NCBI RefSeq assembly: GCF_010093025.1
Contig: NZ_CP048114.1
Span: forward strand, 992,001 to 1,056,000
DNA: 64,000 bases
From: Edaphobacter sp. 12200R-103
GTDB lineage: Bacteria > Acidobacteriota > Terriglobia > Terriglobales > Acidobacteriaceae
Reading direction: 5' to 3'
Made by a program: the position numbers and the translations under genes. This document shows, piece after piece, positions 36,475 to 45,794 of the stretch (the first letter of the stretch is position 1; each line of letters begins with the position of its first letter). The notes beneath the pieces are model-generated. The model did not search any database and had not been told where the DNA came from. It worked only from the letters and a program-made list of their open reading frames with translations.

Positions 36475-39400
36475 ATGGCCGCCGAGTTTACGCACCTTCA
36501 TCTCCACACTGATTACTCCCTGCTCGACGGCGCCTGCGATGTCGACAAGCTTGCCAGCCACCTGAGCAAGATCGGCCAGAAGGCCGCCGCCATGACGGAT
36601 CACGGCAATATCTATGGCGCGGTCCACTTCTTCGACGCCATGAAGAAGAAGGACATCAAGCCCATCCTCGGGTGCGAGCTATATTTGTCCGAGACCGCGG
36701 ACCACCGCGAGATGTCCGGCGGCTACAACCACTTTCTAGTTCTTGCCGAAAACGAAGAGGGCTACCGCAACCTCGTCCGCCTCACCAGCGAAGCCGCGCT
36801 GCACGGCTTCTACCGCAAGCCCCGCGTCTCCAAGGAATTTCTTTCGAAGCACACCAAAGGTCTCATTGCTTTTTCCGGCTGTCTTGCCGGTGAGCTCAAT
36901 CAGCACCTGATGGCCAACAAGTACGAGGAGGCCAAGAAGACCGCCGGCATGTTCCAGGATATGTTCGGGAAGGAAAACTTCTTCCTTGAGGTGCAGGACC
37001 ACGGCCTGGAGCCGGACAAGCCCGTTCGTGAAGCTCTCTACCGCATGGAGAAAGAGCTGGGCATCCCGCTGATCGCCACCAACGACTCGCACTACGTCGC
37101 CGACGATGACTCCCGCGCCCACGAGATCCTGCTCTGCGTCCAGACTGCGGGCTCGATGAACGATCCCAATCGGTTCAAGTTCGACACCCAGGAGTTTTAC
37201 ATCAAGTCGGCCGAAGAGATGCATCGTCTCTTCGCCGACAATCCTGATGTCTGCACGCGGACGATGCAGTTCGTCGACCGCTGCAACCTCAAGCTCAGCA
37301 AGGTCGACAATCCCTTTCCGGACTTTCCGTTGCCCGAAGGCTACGACCTCGACAGCTACTTCGAAGCCGTGTGCCGCGAAGGCCTAAAGAAGCGCCTTGA
37401 GACCGACGTCGCCCATCTCCGCTCCATTGGCCTGCTCAAGAAGACCATCGCCGATTACGAAGAGCGTCTGAACCGCGAGCTGGACTGCATCAAGCAGATG
37501 AAGTTCCCCGGCTACTTCATGATCGTATGGGACTTCATCCGCTACGCCAAGGAACAGGGAATTCCCGTCGGCCCGGGCCGTGGCTCCGCTGCCGGTTCTC
37601 TGGTTGCCTATGTCATGGAGATCACCGACATCGACCCGCTCCAGAACGAGCTGCTCTTTGAGCGCTTCCTGAATCCCGAGCGCGTGTCCATGCCTGATAT
37701 CGATATCGACTTCTGCATGAACCGCCGCGGCGAGGTCATCGAGTACGTCAAGCGCAAGTACGGCATCGACCAGGTCGCGCAGATCATTACCTTCAATACC
37801 ATGGCCGCCAAAGCGGCCATCAAGGACGTAGGCCGTGCCCTCGAGATGCCCTACGGCGAGGTGGACCGCATCGCCAAGATGATTCCCGCAACCATCGGGA
37901 TCACCATCGATGCTGCGCTGAAAGACAATGGCCCTCTGGCCACGGCGTACGACGGCGATCCCAAGGTCAAGGAGCTGATCGATACGGCGATGCGCCTTGA
38001 AGGCCTGGTTCGCGGAGCCGGAGTCCACGCCGCTGGTGTCGTGATCGCGCCTAAGCCGCTTACCGAGCTTGTTCCGGTCACCCGCACCAAGGACGAGGCT
38101 ACCGTCACCGCCTACGATATGAAGGCCGTCGAGAAGATGGGCCTTCTCAAGATGGACTTCCTCGGCCTGACGACTCTCACCGTCATCGACGACTGCTTGA
38201 AGCTGATCAAGCAGACGACCGGTGAGGTGATCGACATGGCGAAGATCCCGCTTGATGATGCGAAGACCTACGAGCAGGTCTTCCATAAGGCTTTAACCTC
38301 CGGGGTCTTCCAGTTTGAATCCGGCGGTATGCGCGACGTTCTGCGCCGCTACAAGCCCACCACGGTCGAAGACCTCACCGCACTCAACGCGCTCTACCGT
38401 CCCGGTCCGATCCAGGGCGGCATGATCGACGACTTTATCGAGCGCAAGTGGGGCCGCCGCGCGGTCGAGTACATGTTCCCGGAGCTCGAGCCCATCCTCA
38501 GGGAGACGCTAGGCGTCATCGTCTACCAGGAGCAGGTCATGCAGATTAGCTCCGCCATCGGCGGCTATTCGCTCGGCGGCGCCGACCTCCTGCGTCGAGC
38601 CATGGGTAAGAAGAACCCTGAGGAGATGGCCAAGCAGCGCGACACCTTCATGGCCGGTGCTGCCCAGCTGAAATTCGACAAGAACAAGGCTGGCCAGCTC
38701 TTCGACCTGATGGAGCAGTTCGCCGGATATGGCTTCAACAAGTCGCACTCGGCGGCCTACGCTCTGCTGGCGTATCACACGGCGTGGCTCAAGACCCACT
38801 ACCCGGTCGAGTTCATGGCCGCGCTGCTGACCAGCGAAACCTCGAAGCCCGAGAACGTCGTCAAGTACATCGGCGAGTGCCGCGAGATGAACATCCCGGT
38901 CGTGCCGCCCAACGTCCAATTCTCCGATGCGAACTTCACCCCAATCATCACCGACAGCGGCAAGGCCATTGGCTTCGGTCTCGCCGCCATCAAGAACGTC
39001 GGTCACAACGCCATCCTTTCCATCATCGAAGCGCGCACTGCTTTAAAGCAGGAGGGAAAACAGGGCTTCGCTTCACTCTACGAATTCTGCGAGAAGGTGG
39101 ATCTGAGCCGCCTCAATAAGCGCGTGCTTGAATCACTCATCAAGGCAGGTGCGATGGATGCCTTCGGCAATCGCGCCCAGATGACTGCTGCCCTCGATTC
39201 AGCGATGGAGAGCGCGCAGAAGGCCCAGCGTGATGCTGCCGCCGGTCAGCACGGACTCTTCGGCATCTTCGATGCGGGCGGACCTGCAGGTGGATCAAGC
39301 CACGACAAACTTCCCAGCGTTCCCGAGTGGGACGAGCACACGCGTCTTCAGTGCGAGAAGGAAGTTCTCGGTTTCTTTGTCTCCGGCCACCCGATGGACA

Positions 39401-40011
39401 AGTACCGCGAGAAGCTACGGAATATGAAGGTCGTCACCACGGCTGCGGCCGTCGAGATGAAACCCGAGCCGCAGGTCTTCCGCCGCGGACGTGATGAGCA
39501 GCCGCAGAACGAGATTCAGATCCCGGGCGTTATCACCGGGCTCAAGGTGGCGAAGTCCAAACGTTCGGGGGAGCTTTATGCCCAGGCCACACTTGAAGAC
39601 ACGACCGGCAAGATTGAACTGATCGCATTCCCCCAGTCTTACGAGAAGCTGGCCGAGAAGCTGAAGATCGAGGTTCCGGTTCTCGTTCGCGGCGTCCTGC
39701 GCGGCGAAGAGGACTCCGCTCCCAAGCTGGCCATCTCAAACATCCAGGCGCTTGAGGATGTAAAGATCAAGCTCCCTGAGGCGCTCCGCATCAAGGTGCC
39801 ACTGCATCATCCTGACGGCGCCTTGCTTGAGAAGCTGCACGAGATCCTGATGACCGCTCCCGGCAAGGGCAAGCTCCTGCTGGACCTTGAAGAGCCAGGC
39901 GAATTCTGTGCTGTGCTGGAGCCCAACGGTGTCTCCGTCGCCGCCGATCGTCTTTTTATTGACCGCGTCGAAGAACTGGTCGGCCAGGGCGGCGTGCGGG
40001 TTATCGAATAG
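36475..40011 (+). CDS. dnaE: DNA polymerase III alpha subunit
   Basis: 1178 residues, typical for DnaE1. The N-terminal PHP domain starts FTHLHLHTDYSLLDG and holds MTDHGNIYGAV. The polymerase active site has PDIDIDFCMNRRGE (two catalytic Asp) and the preceding GPGRGSAAGSLVAY. The tandem HhH and OB-fold regions are at the C-terminal third (PGVITGLKVAKSKRSGE). It is the catalytic subunit of the replicative polymerase. The gene stands alone with its start 74 bases after the M20 peptidase. Confidence 0.97.
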   Translation: MAAEFTHLHLHTDYSLLDGACDVDKLASHLSKIGQKAAAMTDHGNIYGAVHFFDAMKKKDIKPILGCELYLSETADHREMSGGYNHFLVLAENEEGYRNLVRLTSEAALHGFYRKPRVSKEFLSKHTKGLIAFSGCLAGELNQHLMANKYEEAKKTAGMFQDMFGKENFFLEVQDHGLEPDKPVREALYRMEKELGIPLIATNDSHYVADDDSRAHEILLCVQTAGSMNDPNRFKFDTQEFYIKSAEEMHRLFADNPDVCTRTMQFVDRCNLKLSKVDNPFPDFPLPEGYDLDSYFEAVCREGLKKRLETDVAHLRSIGLLKKTIADYEERLNRELDCIKQMKFPGYFMIVWDFIRYAKEQGIPVGPGRGSAAGSLVAYVMEITDIDPLQNELLFERFLNPERVSMPDIDIDFCMNRRGEVIEYVKRKYGIDQVAQIITFNTMAAKAAIKDVGRALEMPYGEVDRIAKMIPATIGITIDAALKDNGPLATAYDGDPKVKELIDTAMRLEGLVRGAGVHAAGVVIAPKPLTELVPVTRTKDEATVTAYDMKAVEKMGLLKMDFLGLTTLTVIDDCLKLIKQTTGEVIDMAKIPLDDAKTYEQVFHKALTSGVFQFESGGMRDVLRRYKPTTVEDLTALNALYRPGPIQGGMIDDFIERKWGRRAVEYMFPELEPILRETLGVIVYQEQVMQISSAIGGYSLGGADLLRRAMGKKNPEEMAKQRDTFMAGAAQLKFDKNKAGQLFDLMEQFAGYGFNKSHSAAYALLAYHTAWLKTHYPVEFMAALLTSETSKPENVVKYIGECREMNIPVVPPNVQFSDANFTPIITDSGKAIGFGLAAIKNVGHNAILSIIEARTALKQEGKQGFASLYEFCEKVDLSRLNKRVLESLIKAGAMDAFGNRAQMTAALDSAMESAQKAQRDAAAGQHGLFGIFDAGGPAGGSSHDKLPSVPEWDEHTRLQCEKEVLGFFVSGHPMDKYREKLRNMKVVTTAAAVEMKPEPQVFRRGRDEQPQNEIQIPGVITGLKVAKSKRSGELYAQATLEDTTGKIELIAFPQSYEKLAEKLKIEVPVLVRGVLRGEEDSAPKLAISNIQALEDVKIKLPEALRIKVPLHHPDGALLEKLHEILMTAPGKGKLLLDLEEPGEFCAVLEPNGVSVAADRLFIDRVEELVGQGGVRVIE

Positions 40012-40061
40012 CTCAATGGCAATCCGAAGAGCTGCTCGCGTATGCAAAATGGCAGGGTAGG

Positions 40062-41627
40062 TTAGAAGCGCAGGACGGGCCCCAGTTGCACGCCCCAGTT
40101 CGTCGTGTTGATGTAGTTGTCGTGCGACATGAAGTAGAGACGTGGGGGCGTCCCGATGCCGTCTGGATCGCGCACAGTGCTCTTGACGCGAATGAGGGTC
40201 TGCACGGCAGTGGCGCGGAAACCGAAGTGTTCATTCAGCCGGATCTCTCCGGAAGCGGTGGCTGAAGCGGCGAAGTTGAAGTTTCGCTTCAGCGCGGCCG
40301 GATCCTCGCCGGTTTTGGAATACGTTGCGAACCCCGGCGCCAGGCCGACCTTCACAGCGTAGCGTTTGGTCGAGTAGCCGGATCGAACGCCGAAGGTCGC
40401 CGTCGTCAGGGTTCCTCCTACGCTGAGCGCCGATACAGGGCTCGCATCCGGATAGACCGAGACATCGCTGACGAAGTCCAGATAACGCCGCATCCTTATG
40501 CCCAGCGTAAGCCCGGTGCCCGCGGCGGTTGTGCGGCAGTTTGTGCATGATGTGTGATTCGTCAAAAGCCCCATGGTCGAGTAATGAGGGAACAAATCAA
40601 TATGTTCAACCGGTTGCTCCGACATCAGGTGTTGGAACCGAATCTGGACAGGTGACTGGTATTCGCTGGGATGTTCGTAGTCGCGATACCAGGGATAGCG
40701 TCCGCGCAGCATGTTGGCCAGAGAGCGCGGAGGATTGAGAGACGACCGCACGACCTTCCAGCCAAAGTTGTCGGGACTGCGATGCACCAGGGGGTCAGAG
40801 ATATAACGGTCGATGGCGTCCTCTCCCATCAGCCATAGCGTGCCCACCATCGGAGTGATGATGAAGTCGACCCATCCAGTGTTGTTGGTGTAAGTCGTGT
40901 TCGGATTTTCGCAGTAGTCCGGCGTTCCCGGATGTTTGCTGCAGCGGATGGGATAGGTGAATCCTCCCTGGTTGAAGATGGCTGTCTCTCCCAGGGGACC
41001 AATCTCCCATTGGGTCGAATAGACTGTCGTCCACAGAAAGGCGCGGAAGCGGCTGCGCCAGTACTCCCGGCTTCGCGAGATCTCCAGGTTGCGCCCACGC
41101 GGATCGTTCTGAACGAGGATGTAACCGGAGATGGCGCCTTGCATGGGATGACCGATGTAGTTGACCTGAATACTGTCGCCATCGTTCCAGCGGCGCATAT
41201 TGAACTGCTGCAGAGAAGCCCAGTAGTTCGACCAGAATGGCTTGTTAAGCAGCAGATGCCGGTCCTTCTGATCTGCCGTCATAACGCGTGTCACATTCTG
41301 CAGCATGTCGAAAGAAAGCGACTGCAGCAGAAGTCCCTTCCAGTGAAATGGCTCAACCATCTCAGGATGGTGGACGGTGCGTCCTCCCAGAGCAACTACG
41401 TCATAGGTATCTGTCGATGTATAGTAGGGCCGGAAGAATTGGCCCTGATACGAACTGCTGCTCGGGCTGGAGTCAGCCGCGCTGATGTCGAGATGAGGCT
41501 GGGGGCCATCGATCAGGTTTGCCGTCGAAGGAACTGCGCTCATTCCATCCGGCACAACCTCCGGCGCCTGCCCGAAACAGAGACAGCTAAAAAAAACAGA
41601 AATTCCAACAGCAAAGCGGAAACGCAT
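40062..41627 (-). CDS. Secreted or outer-membrane protein of unknown function
   Basis: 521 residues with a signal peptide (RFRFAVGISVFFSCLCFGQ, cleavage near QA). The central part is rich in Trp/Tyr/Asn (NYIGHPMQGAISGYILVQN, FIITPMVGTLWLMGEDAID), and the C-terminal half alternates as beta strands ending in Phe (LGPVLRF), the sign of an outer-membrane barrel. The HP-containing motif recalls the DUF3943 group of membrane-linked proteins, but I am not sure of that match. No enzyme motif is certain. It is convergent with dnaE. Confidence 0.7.
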   Translation of the reverse strand: MRFRFAVGISVFFSCLCFGQAPEVVPDGMSAVPSTANLIDGPQPHLDISAADSSPSSSSYQGQFFRPYYTSTDTYDVVALGGRTVHHPEMVEPFHWKGLLLQSLSFDMLQNVTRVMTADQKDRHLLLNKPFWSNYWASLQQFNMRRWNDGDSIQVNYIGHPMQGAISGYILVQNDPRGRNLEISRSREYWRSRFRAFLWTTVYSTQWEIGPLGETAIFNQGGFTYPIRCSKHPGTPDYCENPNTTYTNNTGWVDFIITPMVGTLWLMGEDAIDRYISDPLVHRSPDNFGWKVVRSSLNPPRSLANMLRGRYPWYRDYEHPSEYQSPVQIRFQHLMSEQPVEHIDLFPHYSTMGLLTNHTSCTNCRTTAAGTGLTLGIRMRRYLDFVSDVSVYPDASPVSALSVGGTLTTATFGVRSGYSTKRYAVKVGLAPGFATYSKTGEDPAALKRNFNFAASATASGEIRLNEHFGFRATAVQTLIRVKSTVRDPDGIGTPPRLYFMSHDNYINTTNWGVQLGPVLRF

Positions 41628-41930
41628 GAATTACTTTCTGTCCATAGGGATTGATTCCGGCGGTATGTCCCTCACCAAAGGGAAATCAATGTTGCTTGAT
41701 CTCCAGTCGAAGAGGGGTATGCATTACGGATTCCCGATCCGGAGCGATAGCCTTTACGCATAGGACAGCCTCGGAGAGTGCAAAGAGGCTTCTTCATTGC
41801 GAAAGCTATCCTCCTAATTTTAGCTACGATGCAACTTAGCGGCCATCCGCTGTATCTTCAGCAGTTAACAGTGCGGCACTCGGATGCGCATATCGCATAC
41901 AATCGGAAGAGAGCAGGACAAGCTGAAGAT
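41628..41930. other. Intergenic region upstream of accA
   Basis: About 300 bases between divergently transcribed genes, so it should hold both promoters. An open frame continues upstream from accA to 41778, but homologues start at MAEKE and no ribosome site supports the longer form. I see no repeat, hairpin or RNA gene that stands out. Confidence 0.4.
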
Positions 41931-42824
41931 ATGGCCGAAAAAGAAGCAAGCACCGCAACCCATGCAGGAACCAGCGCTCCGCAGATTCCAGAGGCGTGGG
42001 CCCGTACAGAGTTAGCGAGACATCCACAGCGTCCTTATCCGATGGATTTTATTCAGGCACTCTTCACAGGCTTCAGCGAGATTCATGGCGATCGCGCCTT
42101 CGGCGACGATCAGGCGATGTCGGCAGGTATGGCATGGTTTCATGGCGAGCCGGTCATGGTGATTGGAAACCTGAAGGGACGCACCCTGAAAGAGCGTGTG
42201 GCCCGCAAGTTCGGCTCGCCTGATCCCGAGGGGTATCGCAAGGCTTTGCGGGCGATGAAGATCGCCGAGAAGTTCTCGCGGCCCATTTTTACCTTTATCG
42301 ACCTTGCAGGGGCCTATCCCGGCATCGGTGCGGAGGAACGCGGACAAGGCGAAGCGATTGCCCGTAACCTGCTTGAGATGTCGCGGCTGCGTGTCCCTAC
42401 CATCGCCACCATCACCGGCGAGGGCGGCTCCGGTGGAGCGCTTGCGCTTGCGGTGTCCGACCGCGTCCTGATGCTTGAAAACTCGATCTACTCGGTCATC
42501 TCGCCGGAAGGTTGCGCCTCCATCATGTGGAAGGACGCCGGCAAAAAACAACAGGCAGCCGCCGCGCTGAAGTACACCGCCGCCGATGTCCGTGCCCTTG
42601 GCTGTGTCGACGATGTTCTCCCGGAGCCCGGGGAGGGAAGTCACGCCGATGCGCCCGCTACGTTCGCTGCACTGGATGAGCGGCTGCAGTTTCACCTGGC
42701 AGCCCTTCGCGCGCTTCCTCTGGATCAGCTTCTGGAGGAGCGTTACCGCAAGTTCCGGAATATAGCGCAGTTTTATACCAGCGATTCTGCTGGAGCACAG
42801 ACGCCGGCCACGGTCGGCGCATAG
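41931..42824 (+). CDS. accA: Acetyl-CoA carboxylase carboxyltransferase subunit alpha
   Basis: 297 residues from ATG 41931. Characteristic blocks are QRPYPMDFIQALFTGFSEIHGDRAFGDDQA, IGNLKGRTLKERVARKFG, FIDLAGAYPGIGAEERGQGE and ITGEGGSGGALALAV with the acyl-CoA oxyanion glycines. It transfers the carboxyl group from biotin to acetyl-CoA, the first step of fatty-acid synthesis, together with AccD (not in this window). Length is slightly short of the usual 315 because the N-terminal helix region is reduced. Confidence 0.96.
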   Translation: MAEKEASTATHAGTSAPQIPEAWARTELARHPQRPYPMDFIQALFTGFSEIHGDRAFGDDQAMSAGMAWFHGEPVMVIGNLKGRTLKERVARKFGSPDPEGYRKALRAMKIAEKFSRPIFTFIDLAGAYPGIGAEERGQGEAIARNLLEMSRLRVPTIATITGEGGSGGALALAVSDRVLMLENSIYSVISPEGCASIMWKDAGKKQQAAAALKYTAADVRALGCVDDVLPEPGEGSHADAPATFAALDERLQFHLAALRALPLDQLLEERYRKFRNIAQFYTSDSAGAQTPATVGA

Positions 42825-42859
42825 CGCGGCGGCGTTGGCCCGCCCTTGGAGCATACTGG

Positions 42860-43924
42860 TTGTCGTATCCGTCGGACCCAACGACCCCGCATCGGAGAGC
42901 AGGGAAGGCCTTTCAGGCAGCCCGGTTCGCCGCGGCCCTAGCCTGGGCGATATCCTCGCGGCTGCTGGCGGACAGTTCCGCGCGCGGACTTACCACCCGC
43001 CTCAACGTGGATGTGTGGCAGCCCTTTCTCAGTGGGATATTCCTTCTGTTCCTGCTGGGGATCGGATACTTCCTGCTGGAGACGATCGCAAGGCGCCCGG
43101 CATCCATGCGCTCCGTGCTTGGACTTCCCACACGTTCTACTGCCGGAGAAGAATGGCTCACCGGAGCTGCGATCGGCTGGGGGATGGTCATCCTGGCCGT
43201 CCTGCCCATGGCTCTCACCAACCGTCTGCATGTCACCTTCTGGACCGAGCCAGGAACGCTTCGGCTGTTGATCGCCAACATCTTTTCTGTCGCCGCAGCC
43301 AGTCTGGCGATCGAAGTCATCTTCCGCGGCTACCCGTTTCGTTGCCTGGTCGATGGTATCGGTCCTGTTGCTGCCACGCTCTGCATGACGGTTTTGTATG
43401 CACTTGCAGAGGTAATGGTCAACGGCGCCAGTTCTACCGGCGTGCTCGTTGCTCTGCTGATGGGCGTCCTATTCTCTGTCGCATGGTTCAGAACACACGG
43501 CCTGTGGCTTGCCTGGGGGATGCACTTTGCATGGACGGCCAGCATGGGAATCCTTTTTGGCCTTCCGGTTGGAGGACGTCACCATCTCTCTGTGCTGGTC
43601 GCGACGATTGCCCGGGGCAGCCGGTGGCTCACAGGAGGCCGCTACGGACCGGAGGCTGCGCGCTTCACTCTGGTGGCGCTCGCCATCGGTCTGGTCGTTC
43701 TGGTTCGAGTCACCCGTGACTACGCCTGGAACTATACGCATCCGCCCATCGTGCCGGGAGGCTATCCCATGGAGGCGAAGCCGCCCGCCGAGCACGTCGC
43801 CATGGAGCAGGCGGCTCAGAGCCGTCCTCCCGCGCTGGTCCAGATCCTTCCCTCCACGCCGCAGGGTCCGACCGTTAATCACCCTCCCGGCGAATCCAGC
43901 CGACAGCCCTCCTCCGGCACCTAA
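42860..43924 (+). CDS. Divergent CPBP-family (Abi/Rce1-like) membrane protein
   Basis: 354 residues, start TTG with GGAG nine bases upstream. Six to eight membrane helices are visible (FLSGIFLLFLLGIGYFLLET, GAAIGWGMVILAVLPMAL, LIANIFSVAAASLAIEVIF). CPBP motif 1 normally reads EExxxR; here IEVIFR keeps one Glu and the Arg. Motif 2 FxxxH is YALAE, and motif 3 keeps His (GMHFAWT) but not Asn. A soluble Pro-rich tail of about 65 residues follows. The family covers intramembrane proteases and bacteriocin-immunity proteins. The altered residues suggest loss of protease activity, but not of the fold. Confidence 0.75.
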   Translation: MSYPSDPTTPHRRAGKAFQAARFAAALAWAISSRLLADSSARGLTTRLNVDVWQPFLSGIFLLFLLGIGYFLLETIARRPASMRSVLGLPTRSTAGEEWLTGAAIGWGMVILAVLPMALTNRLHVTFWTEPGTLRLLIANIFSVAAASLAIEVIFRGYPFRCLVDGIGPVAATLCMTVLYALAEVMVNGASSTGVLVALLMGVLFSVAWFRTHGLWLAWGMHFAWTASMGILFGLPVGGRHHLSVLVATIARGSRWLTGGRYGPEAARFTLVALAIGLVVLVRVTRDYAWNYTHPPIVPGGYPMEAKPPAEHVAMEQAAQSRPPALVQILPSTPQGPTVNHPPGESSRQPSSGT

Positions 43925-44023
43925 GCATCTCTCTCTCTTTCACAGCCTGGAAAACCATTCGCCGCCTCCCACTTGTCAAAAGAGATGAGAAGGCGCAAGC
44001 TTGTTTCTACCCGAGGTGCTTCC

Positions 44024-45217
44024 ATGGCGACGCACACGCACAGTTGGGTTTTCTTTGCAGGGCTCTTCCTCCTCTCTGCTCCCTTCGTCTCGTCACAGGT
44101 CTTTGTTGTGGGAGAGAAGACCGCGACGTCTGAGATCGCCACCTCCTTTACCCCTACCAGCCTTCCACTACCGACCGACAAGCTCGGAGAACGCGGCCGC
44201 AGGGAACTGATTCGCAATCTCGAAGCAGAGCAGGGCTTCGCGCATCTTGCGCTTCCGGTCGGCGTTATAACCCTTAAGGCCAATGGGGACCTGTCTCCGG
44301 CAGGCGATAAGTACCGTCAGATGATCTATCAGAAGGGAGAGGCCGCAGGGCCGGGCGATCGTGTGATGGTGACCGCGCTTTCCATTAAGGGCGACCAGCT
44401 CGTGATTGACCTGAATGGCGGTCCCTATGCCAAGCATCGATTTCTCAGCCACATTCAGTTCAACGACAACCCTGTAGCGGCTACCACCGGGGAACGTCCC
44501 ATGGGCTCGCGTATCACCCTGGTCTTTCCCGGCGGCATTCCGGACGTCTCGGCTCCTGAGGTGAAGGCGCTGCTCGCACCTGTCATTGATTTTGGGGTCA
44601 AGTCCGGAGCGCAGGCCTACGCCGACACGCTTCCTCCCCGGCTCCGGGATGCTGTCGCTGCGCACGAGGTCCTGGTCGGTATGAACCAGCGCATGGTGAT
44701 TGCCTCGCTTGGAGCGCCGGAGCGTAAGGTGCGCGAAGAGAGCGGCGACGCGAATGGCGCCGTTTATGAGGAGTGGATCTACGGCCACGTTCCCCAGACC
44801 GTGAAATTTATCCGTTTCAAGGGAGACCGGGTTTCTGTAGTCGAGATCGCCGAACTGGGTAAGCCCCTCCAGATTCACGACAAGAATGAGCTCGAGGATG
44901 CTGAGGTTCCGGCCAACACACGGGTGATCGCTATGGGTGACAAGGCTCCTGGAAAAGATGGCGGCGACTCTGCTGCGCCCACACCTCCGACCCTCCGTCT
45001 GCCGGGCGAGGCTGCCCCGGCTAATGCTCAGGGAAAGGTACAGTATCCAACCGATAAGGACGCCTCCCGGCAGGCGAACCGGCAACCCATACCAGCGGTT
45101 CCAGGATCACCCGCCGATCCTCAAAGCCAGGCGCCGCCCCCCAGTGTCCAGACGACACAACCGGTCCGGCCGCAGGATATTGGCAGACAGGCGCCCTCGC
45201 TCGGCACCCAGCCGTAG
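44024..45217 (+). CDS. Secreted protein of unknown function with Pro-rich tail
   Basis: 397 residues from ATG 44024 with GAGGTG eight bases upstream. A signal peptide (SWVFFAGLFLLSAPFVSSQ) leads to an ordered domain (about 40-310) with two regions; VLVGMNQRMVIASLGAPERK and EWIYGHVPQTVKFIRFKGD resemble a small lipoprotein-like (SmpA/OmlA-type) module in which a substrate or assembly partner is held. The final 90 residues are Pro/Gln-rich and probably disordered. No catalytic residues are evident. It lies about 100 bases after the CPBP gene and may be cotranscribed with it. Confidence 0.65.
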   Translation: MATHTHSWVFFAGLFLLSAPFVSSQVFVVGEKTATSEIATSFTPTSLPLPTDKLGERGRRELIRNLEAEQGFAHLALPVGVITLKANGDLSPAGDKYRQMIYQKGEAAGPGDRVMVTALSIKGDQLVIDLNGGPYAKHRFLSHIQFNDNPVAATTGERPMGSRITLVFPGGIPDVSAPEVKALLAPVIDFGVKSGAQAYADTLPPRLRDAVAAHEVLVGMNQRMVIASLGAPERKVREESGDANGAVYEEWIYGHVPQTVKFIRFKGDRVSVVEIAELGKPLQIHDKNELEDAEVPANTRVIAMGDKAPGKDGGDSAAPTPPTLRLPGEAAPANAQGKVQYPTDKDASRQANRQPIPAVPGSPADPQSQAPPPSVQTTQPVRPQDIGRQAPSLGTQP

Positions 45218-45407
45218 CATTCGGCACCGCAACGATGTAAAATCATGGGAGCCACAACCGCAGTTCTTCTCCTTCGATTTCTACCGAGGCGCTGCCCGGA
45301 CAATCCTGAGAAGTTCCGGATGTCTTCGATGCTTCTGCAAGTTATTCAGCGAGCATCGGATATCCCGCGCGCGAGCCGAAACATTCGTACCAGGGAGAGC
45401 AAGCATT

Positions 45408-45587
45408 ATGGCAAAGATTGCCAAGACTGGCGACCGTAAGAAGGTCATGGACACCAACAAGAGCACAGATTGCCCGAAGTGCTCCAAACCCACCCGCATC
45501 GTCAAGCGTGTCAAGGATCGTGAGCGCGGAGTTCCGGGCGGCGTTTACATCTCCTGCTCCGCCTGCGAGTTCTTTGAGAAGCTGTAA
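45408..45587 (+). CDS. Small zinc-ribbon protein
   Basis: 59 residues from ATG 45408 with GGAGAG eight bases upstream. Cys22-Cys25 (CPKC) and Cys50-Cys53 (CSAC) form two CxxC knuckles of a zinc ribbon, separated by 24 residues rich in Lys/Arg (KRVKDRER). The basic N-terminus (MAKIAKTGDRKK) suggests nucleic-acid or ribosome contact. It is not ribosomal protein L33: the spacing and core differ. A terminator follows, so it is a single-gene unit. Confidence 0.75.
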   Translation: MAKIAKTGDRKKVMDTNKSTDCPKCSKPTRIVKRVKDRERGVPGGVYISCSACEFFEKL

Positions 45588-45624
45588 GCCTTAGCTGATT
45601 TCTATTTACGAGCAGCAAAAAAGG

Positions 45625-45651
45625 GAAGGCCCCAAAATACGGGGCCTCTTC
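45625..45651 (+). terminator. Rho-independent terminator of the zinc-ribbon gene
   Basis: GGCCCC (45628-45633) and GGGGCC (45641-45646) form a six-base GC stem over a seven-base loop, followed by TCTTCTGTT. It lies about 40 bases after the stop codon. Confidence 0.7.
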
Positions 45652-45794
45652 TGTTGCCTGTGGAAAAATGGGACGCGGCTAAGTCCCGTTGTAGCACTGA
45701 TGTACCAAAGTTGTACAAAAAATAACGTTTACTTCACTTGACGACTGTCTCTTTGGCCGGGCAGACTCTAGTCCGAAAGTAGGGAATTCGTTCT

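Noticed and set aside
44937..45407. Upstream extension of the zinc-ribbon gene
   Set aside because: It overlaps the end of the preceding secreted-protein gene and lacks a ribosome site; the ATG at 45408 has one and gives a compact protein.
45408..45587. Ribosomal protein L33 (rpmG)
   Set aside because: Size and CxxC knuckles suggest it, but the spacing between knuckles and the sequence KSTDCPKCSKPTRIVKRVK do not match L33.
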